This document shows, piece after piece, positions 58,221 through 64,000 of a stretch of 64,000 nucleotides of DNA. The notes beneath the pieces were generated by a model. The model was given only the letters and a program-made list of their open reading frames with translations. It did not search any database and was not told the origin of the DNA. A program made the translations under genes and the position numbers. How positions within the stretch are numbered: position 1 is the first letter of the stretch; every line of letters starts with the position of its first letter. Source of the DNA: Pasteurella sp049670895 (GTDB taxonomy: Bacteria > Pseudomonadota > Gammaproteobacteria > Enterobacterales > Pasteurellaceae); assembly GCF_049670895.1 (NCBI RefSeq), contig NZ_CP187170.1. One strand, 5' to 3'.

Positions 58221-58798
58221 TATGCCCCCTGAATAACATCTAACGCTTGCAAATAACTAACGCCTAATACATTTTGAAAATATAATGCTGTTTGATGGAG
58301 CTCGCCTAACTCTGGGTTGTGGGTATATCCACCATCATTCAGTAAAATAAAACTGTTTTCATCCTCGCTAAATGTGGCGATATGGGCAACGCTGATTTCA
58401 GGATTTAGCATTCCTTTTACTGCTGGCTCATTTTTTCCTCGCTCTAAAAATCCCACGTGTTTTAGATACATCCCTAAACCTTTTACTGGGTTTTCTTTTG
58501 CCTCTGAAAAATACATAGCTGCAGATATGCCGCTAATCTCCCCATTTTGAATTTTTTTCACTAAGTCATTAGTAATTTCGACCCCTGCAAATAATTTGTC
58601 TTTGTGGAGATAAAGATTTGTAACTTTACCTAATTCTGGCTTGTCATCTAAAGGATGCCCAATAACTAACGGGGCATTGCGTAAATCTGGAGAATAAAAT
58701 TTGTGAATTTCTGATAGGTTATTTTCGGATAGAGTGATAGTTCCTGTTCCCCCTCTATGTGTACCTGTTCGCAGAATTTCAAAAATTGCCTTATGCAT
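58220..58798 (-). CDS. Putative phage head maturation protease
   Basis: The start is set at 58798 (MHKAIFEILRTGTHRGGTGT), 6-7 bp after AGAGG; the frame open to 58828 adds ten basic residues. It has 192 residues. The motifs APLVIGHPLDDKPELGKVT, EISGISAAMYF (candidate serine) and LKHVGFLERGKNEPAVKGM (candidate histidine) match the pattern of phage prohead proteases with the usual HV-FL...PAVKG run. It leads the head operon. Confidence 0.65.
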   Translation of the reverse strand: MHKAIFEILRTGTHRGGTGTITLSENNLSEIHKFYSPDLRNAPLVIGHPLDDKPELGKVTNLYLHKDKLFAGVEITNDLVKKIQNGEISGISAAMYFSEAKENPVKGLGMYLKHVGFLERGKNEPAVKGMLNPEISVAHIATFSEDENSFILLNDGGYTHNPELGELHQTALYFQNVLGVSYLQALDVIQGA

Positions 58799-58929
58799 TT
58801 TTTTGCCTCTTTGTCTGTTAAACCTCAAACAAATTAAAAATCAAAATGCCTTTATTTTGTGTTTGAAGTACAACAAGCAAAGATAGAAAAAACAAAAAAG
58901 TTAAAAAGAAAAGTTTTTCGAAAAAAAAT

Positions 58930-59017
58930 CCACTTATCCACTTAAATCGCTGGAGCCTTGTGGTACAAGGGTTTGTGCTTGTTTATCACTAAAGTTTGAG
59001 CCCACTTTTTTAAGTGG
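58930..59017. repeat. CCACTT iterons upstream of the head operon
   Basis: CCACTTATCCACTT (58930-58943) is the reverse complement of a 14-mer at 62930-62943. A palindrome CCACTT(4)AAGTGG lies at 59002-59017, and CCTTGT(3)ACAAGG at 58956-58970. These sit in the promoter region of the minus-strand head genes and may be binding sites of an island regulator. Confidence 0.6.
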
Positions 59018-59041
59018 ATTTGTACTTTTTGCGGATTTTTA

Positions 59042-59072
59042 GGCAAAAAAATAGGGCGATTGCTCGCCCTGT
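59042..59072 (-). terminator. Terminator after the helicase gene
   Basis: On the minus strand AGGGCG and CGCCCT pair around a 6-nt loop, followed by ATTTTTTT. The 31-bp sequence is identical to 62990-63020. Confidence 0.85.
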
Positions 59073-59085
59073 GGTTTGTTTTGGG

Positions 59086-60891
59086 TTACCCCTCCCATTG
59101 TCTAATAGAAAGATCCCTATCTTTCCAATAGGCGTTAGTTGTTGGGTATCCGTTATACATTTTTTCACTATAAGGGATTTTCTCCCCTGCCTCTTTAAAT
59201 GCATCTGAAAGTGCACTTTTAAAACTTAATACGTTAAGTTGGTTAATATTGTGGCATTGGCAATAAAATAAATAAGCTGAATAAAGCGTATCATTAGCGA
59301 TAATATTCGCTTGATTTAGTACGTTACTTCGTGCACTGCCTACTCTTAACGCTCCTTTTCGTTCTTCCTTGAGTTCAAAGTGCCCTAAAAAATCAATCAG
59401 GTGATTAGACTCTCGTTTAATGCTTTTTCCCTCATTGAGATCTCTATATTCCTCTAAAATTGCCCTAGCGTTGTCAGGATTAGGGAATAGGGCTAATAAT
59501 TTATTGACTATGCCATAGACTTCCGCCTGTACTTTCTCAATAAAATGCACGTCCTTTTTCTCTTTTGGGATTGCACGGTCAAAAGGAATAATAATTCGTC
59601 TACGTGCTATGCCTCCGTTGCGGTCAGTAAAGCCTAAAGGGTAGTTTGTTACCAACATAAAAACAGGGTTTAACTTTACCGCAAAATCATCCACGTAAAC
59701 CAATTTAACCGTCACACTATCGCCACCCGTAATAGCCTTTAATTCGTCTGCACTTCCTTTATAGGGCTTTTGGTCGGGGGATATAGCAAGGCTTTTCCCT
59801 ATCAACATTGCCCTTTTGCGGTCAATCTCCAACTCTTGAAGGCTAATATAAGCGGTGTTGCCACCACCATTAATGATTGAGGCGATTTGACTAAATACAG
59901 ATTTCCCCGCACCGCCCACGCCTGTCGCCTCTAAAAATAGCCCCCATTCATGGCGATTGGTCAGCACCATATAAAGCCCCGCTAAAATGGCGTTGCGTTT
60001 GTTTTGGTTGCCATTGCTCACAAAATCAATCCAGTCATCAAAGTGTGGTGTATTTTTATTTTGTGTGGTGCAATTAAAATTTTCTATGGTTCGCAAATAA
60101 TGGTGGATATTGTGTGCTAGAAACTCTCCTGTTTTTTTGTTTAATACGCCATTTTGAAAGCCTATAAAATCTTGGTTAGCGTGCGGGATTTTTTCCGCCA
60201 TAATCCCCACCAATTCCGCCATAGATTTTAAGCTCCGTGCAGTATATTTACGGTAGTTTTGTGCATTGAAAAACGCCATGATTTTTTGCATTAAGGCGTG
60301 TTCTGGCAAAGCTTGCCAATATACCCCGTTATATTCATAGGTTTTGCCCATTTCGGCATCTTGTCGGATGGGTTTATCAATCCATGATAAAAACGCCTCT
60401 GCAATTTCGGGTTGCGTTGGTTTTTCTGTTTCAAAATCTAGCTGAATTTTCGCTTTTGGGGCGATACTTTCCGCTTGCTGGGCGGTGCTTTCATCTTCTC
60501 GCAAGCGTTGAATATAACCGCTTACATCTTCCACCAGCTCACCAATGTTATTAATAAACTGCACCATCCTAGCTTGCGTATTCTTCGCTAAATTTAAGCA
60601 AATAGCGGTTTTATATTGCTCGGATAACTTGCCAAAGATCGCTATTTTAATGAATTGCTGTTCTTGTTCTGCCAGTTTTAAGGCTTGAATTTCTTTTAGC
60701 TGGCTTTCACCCAAAATCACGGGCTTTTGCGTGGCGGAATGTTGGATTGCTTGGCAAAGTAAAAACCAACCTTCATTTTTTCCTTTATTCCATGCTTGCC
60801 ACGCCTTGCTACCAGCAAGAATCAACATATCTTCAAACGGGGCTAGCGGTTGCTCGGCTAAGTGCGGGGCATTTTTGAGTTTAATTTTCAT
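59086..60891 (-). CDS. SF3 helicase / P4-alpha-like replication protein
   Basis: A 601-residue replication protein. The C-terminal superfamily 3 AAA+ helicase has Walker A GVGGAGKS (324-331), sensor TNYP (415-418) and arginine finger region GIARRRIIIPFDR (427-439). A D5-type N-terminal segment precedes it (GVYWQALPEHALMQ and FQNGVLNKKTGEFL). No classical primase motif is visible in the first 165 residues, so primer synthesis is uncertain. P4 alpha and related satellite proteins bind iterons at their origin, and iteron-like repeats lie at 58930-59017 and 62842-62943. It overlaps the preceding small gene by 11 bp. Confidence 0.88.
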   Translation of the reverse strand: MKIKLKNAPHLAEQPLAPFEDMLILAGSKAWQAWNKGKNEGWFLLCQAIQHSATQKPVILGESQLKEIQALKLAEQEQQFIKIAIFGKLSEQYKTAICLNLAKNTQARMVQFINNIGELVEDVSGYIQRLREDESTAQQAESIAPKAKIQLDFETEKPTQPEIAEAFLSWIDKPIRQDAEMGKTYEYNGVYWQALPEHALMQKIMAFFNAQNYRKYTARSLKSMAELVGIMAEKIPHANQDFIGFQNGVLNKKTGEFLAHNIHHYLRTIENFNCTTQNKNTPHFDDWIDFVSNGNQNKRNAILAGLYMVLTNRHEWGLFLEATGVGGAGKSVFSQIASIINGGGNTAYISLQELEIDRKRAMLIGKSLAISPDQKPYKGSADELKAITGGDSVTVKLVYVDDFAVKLNPVFMLVTNYPLGFTDRNGGIARRRIIIPFDRAIPKEKKDVHFIEKVQAEVYGIVNKLLALFPNPDNARAILEEYRDLNEGKSIKRESNHLIDFLGHFELKEERKGALRVGSARSNVLNQANIIANDTLYSAYLFYCQCHNINQLNVLSFKSALSDAFKEAGEKIPYSEKMYNGYPTTNAYWKDRDLSIRQWEG

Positions 60892-61132
60892 TCTCCGCTC
60901 CTTTTTCCTTCAACTCACAAACTAGGCTTTGAATAGCTTTATTTTGTTTAACTATCGCTGGGGCGATTAAGTCGCCAAAGGCGTGCATTAGCCAAACTAA
61001 ATCATCTTTGTTGTTTTTTAAGCGGGTTTCTTCCCCTAGCACGATAGCTTTGATTAATTCGGGAATATAATTAATGGCGGATTGGTTAAACTCAATAGCC
61101 TGTGCCAGTTCGATTAGCTCATCTTTACGCAT
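60881..61132 (-). CDS. Small conserved island protein, function unknown
   Basis: An 83-residue, largely helical, acidic protein (MRKDELIELAQAIEFNQSAI). It overlaps the Icd-like gene upstream by 8 bp and the helicase gene downstream by 11 bp, so it is translated as part of that operon. I do not recognise a family. Confidence 0.65.
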   Translation of the reverse strand: MRKDELIELAQAIEFNQSAINYIPELIKAIVLGEETRLKNNKDDLVWLMHAFGDLIAPAIVKQNKAIQSLVCELKEKGAENEN

Positions 61133-61775
61133 AAATCCCCCCTTGAATCACTAAAGTGCGGTCATTTTTGGCGGAGTTTGGTAAGCGACCTAACAAAATC
61201 AGCACATAATGGCGGGCAAGGTATGCACGGGCTTGTTGTTCATTGTCGGCTTGGATGCGGATTTGTTCCGCTTTGGTGCGGTCATAGTGCTGGCGTGATA
61301 CGCCTAAGAATTGGTAAATCATAGCGATTAGCCCCATTAGTAAAAATTTAAGAGAGGTTACCGCTTGAAAGTTCTCAGGCTTTGGGCGGTAACGTGCAAC
61401 GGGCTGAGAAACTGCGACTAATGGAACACAGCAAAGGGCGAAACCTTTCCCGCTACACGCTACCATAGAATGACGCTCTAGACCCTCTAGGGGTTCGGGG
61501 CGTTCTTGTGGTGTGCGTAAGCTACGAACAAAAAAAGCACGGTTAAAAGGCGTGCCACTGTTCGCCATTAGTAAATAGTTCGAGTTCTCAGGCTCGGTTA
61601 GCGATTTTGCACTAACGGTTAAATCATGCCAAAAATGACCGCACTTTGTAAAGTCTTTTTTGGTGATTTTTGTTAAAATCATCTCAATCATTGTTTTTGC
61701 TTGTCGGCTTAAATGGTGATAAGGGGCGTTTCCAATGTTGGCGCATTGAAATGCCCCGCCTATTTTCCCTTTCAT
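61125..61775 (-). CDS. Icd/Kil-like leader gene (host cell division inhibitor Icd-like); start uncertain
   Basis: The frame is 216 codons. Only the last 70 (from ATG at 61337, MGLIAMIYQFLGVSRQHYDR) look like a normal protein, ending in a QADNEQQARAYLARHYVLIL segment. The middle (GLERHSMVACSGKGFALC...SQPVARYRPKPENF) is read from DNA that carries the antisense element described separately. Its conservation in similar annotated proteins may reflect RNA rather than protein. The 61337 start codon lies inside the downstream sense element. In P1 and P4 a small cell-division inhibitor (icd, kil) occupies this place and is silenced by an antisense RNA. Two USS cores lie at 61151 and 61637. Confidence 0.6.
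   Translation of the reverse strand: MKGKIGGAFQCANIGNAPYHHLSRQAKTMIEMILTKITKKDFTKCGHFWHDLTVSAKSLTEPENSNYLLMANSGTPFNRAFFVRSLRTPQERPEPLEGLERHSMVACSGKGFALCCVPLVAVSQPVARYRPKPENFQAVTSLKFLLMGLIAMIYQFLGVSRQHYDRTKAEQIRIQADNEQQARAYLARHYVLILLGRLPNSAKNDRTLVIQGGIYA
61334..61381 (-). repeat. Sense element 2 (seqC-like), covers the start of the Icd/Kil-like protein
   Basis: On the minus strand AGCCTGAGAACT and, 25 nt after the T, TTTACTAATGG, whose ATG is the 61337 start. Pairing with the antisense RNA would cover this start codon. Confidence 0.6.
61385..61500 (-). ncRNA. Candidate P4 CI / P1 C4-type immunity antisense RNA
   Basis: The minus strand carries CCATTAGT (61417-61424) then GTTTCTCAGCC (61402-61412). 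These are complementary to ACTAATGG and CTGAGAAC, found in the same order reversed at 61565-61594 and again at 61334-61380. Thus an antisense element (seqB-like) lies between two sense elements (seqA- and seqC-like), the arrangement of P4. Base pairing is 8 bp plus 9 bp with one bulged U. RNA ends are approximate; expression is not shown. Confidence 0.55.
61565..61594 (-). repeat. Sense element 1 (seqA-like)
   Basis: On the minus strand AGCCTGAGAAC and, 11 nt later, ACTAATGG. Contains an ATG (61568). Complementary to the antisense element at 61402-61424. Confidence 0.6.
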
Positions 61776-61960
61776 TGGTTTACACTCGCTAAATAACGCT
61801 GCACTTCTTGAGCACTAAATAGGGTGCTACTTCCAAACTTGGTTTTCTTAATTTTTCCCTCTCTCGCCAAACGGTCTAACTTGCTACGGGATACCCCGTA
61901 AAGTTCGAACATTTCACGAACGGTATAATGTTTATCTGTGTTTTGTGGTTGTTGGTGCAT
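61772..61960 (-). CDS. AlpA/MerR-type excisionase-like DNA-binding protein
   Basis: A 62-residue protein with a winged helix-turn-helix typical of AlpA-like satellite regulators (YTVREMFELYGVSRSKLDRL, then REGKIKKTKFGSSTLF). In P4-like satellites and Gram-negative phage-inducible islands, AlpA activates the island and its integrase. The stop overlaps the start of the Icd-like frame by four bases. Confidence 0.78.
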   Translation of the reverse strand: MHQQPQNTDKHYTVREMFELYGVSRSKLDRLAREGKIKKTKFGSSTLFSAQEVQRYLASVNQ

Positions 61961-62343
61961 AATTGGTTATCCTCGTTTATTTTGGGTTATGTTGAACGGG
62001 TATAAATAGGCTATAAAATCTTGTAAATGTCGTCAATATGCTCACATCTTCGGAGAATTTCGCAATTTTGGTGAGTTAATCATTAAAAATGAGAAATGTT
62101 TTTAAAAGTTGTTTAAAAAGGGGGATTTGTTTTTAACTTCGTTTAACTGGTCGCTATCGTGTTTTAAAAATGATAAAAAAGTGACTGAAATTGTTAGTTT
62201 TTTGTCACTTTTTTAAAGTTTTAAAATCGTTTAAAAATTTTTAAACACTGTTTAAACATCATTTAAAAATTGAATGGCTATTTTTCAAGCATAAAAATTT
62301 TAAATAAAAAAAGTCTGTTTGCTTAAAAAATAGCCTTTTATTG
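61961..62343. promoter_or_regulatory. A/T-rich control region with GTTTAAA repeats
   Basis: The 383-bp gap contains GTTTAAA/TTTAAAC repeats, densest at 62229-62275. It also has a perfect hairpin AAAAAAGTGAC (62175-62185) / GTCACTTTTTT (62204-62214), which can terminate in either direction. It separates the Mor-like gene from the AlpA-like gene and should carry the promoter of the latter. No gene is seen. Confidence 0.55.
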
Positions 62344-62724
62344 TTAATGCAATGCAGCCTCATCATTACGTTTTCTTTGGAGTTGGCGTTGTTCTCGCAA
62401 AATTGAGTAAATTTGGCTCTCACTTAATTGATATTTTCTAATTAGCTCTTTAATGTTATCGCCTTTGAAGTTATTAAAGATCTCATAATTTCGTAAGGCT
62501 TTTTTCAAAATGGTGCCAGTTGGTAAATAAACAGACTGCCCGCCAAAATAGCTAGAAATGGCAAAAATGATTTTTTTAGATTGCTCCATAGCCTCATTAG
62601 AAGTCATCCCTTGTGCTAATAATTCGCTTTTTACTACGTCGAGCATTTCACCTAATAAAGATGGCCATTTTGTTGCAACTTCATTTTGTGGTGCATTATC
62701 TAGTTGATGCGTGCTTTGGTTCAT
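62344..62724 (-). CDS. Mor-family transcription activator (putative)
   Basis: Start at 62724 (MNQSTHQLDNAPQNEV), preceded by AAGGA; the frame open to 62802 adds a hydrophobic, unconserved leader. It has 126 residues. The Mor/C pattern of phage Mu is visible: a helical dimerisation part (WPSLLGEMLDVVKSELLAQG), the YFGGQSVYLPTG loop, and a C-terminal helix-turn-helix (IKELIRKYQLSESQIYSILR). It probably activates an island promoter; stands alone between control regions. Confidence 0.75.
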   Translation of the reverse strand: MNQSTHQLDNAPQNEVATKWPSLLGEMLDVVKSELLAQGMTSNEAMEQSKKIIFAISSYFGGQSVYLPTGTILKKALRNYEIFNNFKGDNIKELIRKYQLSESQIYSILREQRQLQRKRNDEAALH

Positions 62725-62841
62725 TTTTATTATTCCTTTTTGTCTGTGGTATATCAGACAAGATACAGGAAAAAAATATTTTGTTAGTTTGTGGAGTTTC
62801 AAACATAAATTAACCTATATTTTCCACTCAATTTCACTTTC

Positions 62842-62943
62842 CCACTTAAATTCCACTTGTTTTCCACTTACTTTTTATTTGTTATTTTTCTTTATTTTTT
62901 AGTAGGTTAAGTATAAAAAGATATTAGTTAAGTGGATAAGTGG
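62842..62943. repeat. CCACTT iteron cluster between the Mor-like and integrase genes
   Basis: CCACTT occurs at 62842, 62853 and 62864, exactly 11 bp apart, one DNA turn. AAGTGG occurs at 62930 and 62938, and the 14-mer there reappears inverted at 58930. Helical phasing suggests cooperative protein binding; an origin or operator role is inferred. Confidence 0.6.
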
Positions 62944-62989
62944 GAAAAATTTATAAAAAGTTCCATAAAAAATGATAGGGGGAAATGTG

Positions 62990-63020
62990 GGCAAAAAAAT
63001 AGGGCGATTGCTCGCCCTGT
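62990..63020 (-). terminator. Terminator after the integrase gene
   Basis: Identical over 31 bp to the terminator at 59042-59072; stem AGGGCG/CGCCCT and T-run on the minus strand. Confidence 0.85.
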
Positions 63021-63034
63021 TGGTTGCTGGTGGA

Positions 63035-64000
63035 TTATTTGAATAGGTTTGTACCTTGTGCGGATTGTTCGACAAAGTCCGCCCATAGTTGCATAGCGGG
63101 GATACGTTGCTCGAAAAAGTCGGCTTTATCGTACGCCTTGCTGGTGCTGTCGCCTTTTTTGTGTGATAAACACATTTCCGCTACTTCAAAATCTATGCGT
63201 TTGTTGCCTAAATAGGTTCGGCCAATACTTCGCAAGCCGTGTGCATCCTGCTTGCCTTTGTACCCCATATCCACAAAAGCCTTATTCACGGTCTGCGGGT
63301 TCATTGGCTCATTAGTTTTATTTCTGCTTAAAAACAAAAATTGACGGTGCCCTGTTTGAGCTTGCAAGCGTTGGAGCAAGTCAATGACCTGGTTAGAAAG
63401 CGGGACTTTATGCGGAGAACGCATTTTCATTTTACTGGCTGGAATAGTCCACACTCTTTCGGTTAAATCAAACTCCGCCCATTCTGCATTGCTTGCTTCT
63501 GCAGGGCGAACCATTGTTAAAAGCTGAAATAAAATTAAATCTCTTGTGCGTGGCTGTGCTTTGGAATTGTCTATATCTGCCAATAGCAAGGGGAGCTCTT
63601 CGGGCTCAATGTGCGGATGGCTTTCAGGCTGTGCAAAGTTATAAATATCTTTCACGCTTAAGCAGGGATTAAAAGGCAGTGCTCCTGCATTCATTGCATA
63701 GGTTAATACTTCATTAGTTAGGCGGATAACTCGTTTTAAGGTGTCGCTGTCGGCGGTGCCTGTCCTGCGGTCTTTCATTGCCTCCAGCGGTTTTAGGGTT
63801 TCAATTAAAACAGGTGGGAGGATCTTATCAATAGGCATTTGCCCCAATGAATCAAGGATATACATCTCAAGCCTACGCCAATCTTTTTGAATGGTACTCG
63901 CTAGCACTTTCTTTTGTTTATTCTCTTTCCAGCGTTCAGCCCATTTGTAGAACGTGTTTTCTAATTTTAACTGTTGGGCTTGCTGTTCGGCTTTGGCGTG
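63035..64000 (-). CDS. P4-family integrase (5' end outside window)
   Basis: The frame is open to the window edge, 321 codons visible; an internal GTG at 63907 is not the start because ENTFYKWAERWKENKQKK upstream fits the core-binding domain. The catalytic domain shows the first arginine in LLTMVRPAEASNAEW, HGLRSIG (H and R), a later histidine in CLSHKKG, and the tyrosine in KAYDKADF. It should integrate and, with the AlpA-like protein, excise the island. The N-terminal domain and attachment site lie beyond 64000. Confidence 0.93.
   Translation of the reverse strand, partial: HAKAEQQAQQLKLENTFYKWAERWKENKQKKVLASTIQKDWRRLEMYILDSLGQMPIDKILPPVLIETLKPLEAMKDRRTGTADSDTLKRVIRLTNEVLTYAMNAGALPFNPCLSVKDIYNFAQPESHPHIEPEELPLLLADIDNSKAQPRTRDLILFQLLTMVRPAEASNAEWAEFDLTERVWTIPASKMKMRSPHKVPLSNQVIDLLQRLQAQTGHRQFLFLSRNKTNEPMNPQTVNKAFVDMGYKGKQDAHGLRSIGRTYLGNKRIDFEVAEMCLSHKKGDSTSKAYDKADFFEQRIPAMQLWADFVEQSAQGTNLFK

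Larger units (their letters stand above)
56674..64000. mobile_element. Phage-satellite-like integrative island (right end outside window)
   Basis: All genes are on the minus strand: integrase, Mor-family activator, AlpA-like regulator, Icd/Kil-like leader gene, small gene, SF3 helicase, then protease, scaffold-like and capsid genes. Integrase plus AlpA plus P4-type helicase is the core of P4-like satellites and Gram-negative phage-inducible islands. Head genes without portal, terminase or tail are the unusual part. The left limit is a guess from arm-type repeats; the right limit is not in the window. Confidence 0.7.

Overview
The window is chromosomal DNA of a member of the Pasteurellaceae. 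The DNA-uptake core AAGTGCGGT (or its reverse complement) occurs about 30 times, both between and inside genes, which is the Haemophilus/Pasteurella/Aggregatibacter-type uptake signal (USS). The housekeeping proteins resemble their gammaproteobacterial orthologues almost residue for residue. Gene order looks more like Pasteurella than H. influenzae, but this is judged from memory, so genus is not certain.

Layout. (1) 1-8.8 kb: end of a YheO-like regulator, tusDCB (tRNA 2-thiolation relay), the str operon rpsL-rpsG-fusA-tuf, then secE-nusG and rplK-rplA. (2) 8.8-11.4 kb: an opposed glycerate kinase plus GntP-type permease pair that splits the usual L11-L1-L10-L7/L12 run. (3) 11.7-21.5 kb: rplJ-rplL-rpoB-rpoC with its own promoter, an L10-type leader, and an attenuator before rpoB. 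(4) 21.6-28 kb: nudC-hemE-yjaG-hupA, glmS, and a frameshifted O-antigen ligase. (5) 28-36 kb: dgkA, relA, rlmD and recO on the minus strand, rsmE-yqgE-yqgF on the plus strand, then eno.

(6) 36.2-46.9 kb: an accessory block between eno and pyrG. It is a type I restriction-modification locus: half-HsdS, hsdR, Abi_2/HEPN gene, full hsdS, class III Fic gene, hsdM. It is followed by a shufflon-like end in which two perfect, inverted 528-bp copies of a promoterless, start-less HsdS target-recognition cassette flank a tyrosine recombinase. The cassette ends match repeats that bracket both recognition domains of the complete hsdS, so specificity switching or cassette exchange is likely. (7) 46.9-55.6 kb: pyrG, brnQ, cobB, rluC and rne.

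(8) 55.7-64 kb: tRNA-Ser(UGA), a decayed integrase fragment, and a phage-satellite-like island with every gene on the minus strand. From the right edge leftward it has an integrase (cut by the window), a Mor-family activator, an AlpA-like regulator, an Icd/Kil-like leader region, a small gene, an SF3 helicase, then only three head genes: protease, scaffold-like protein and major capsid protein. No portal, terminase or tail gene is visible. The Icd-like reading frame contains three short elements arranged sense-antisense-sense, the layout of the P4 CI / P1 C4 immunity RNAs. CCACTT-type iterons flank the replication module. The most unusual material is in this island and in the recombinase-linked hsd locus.
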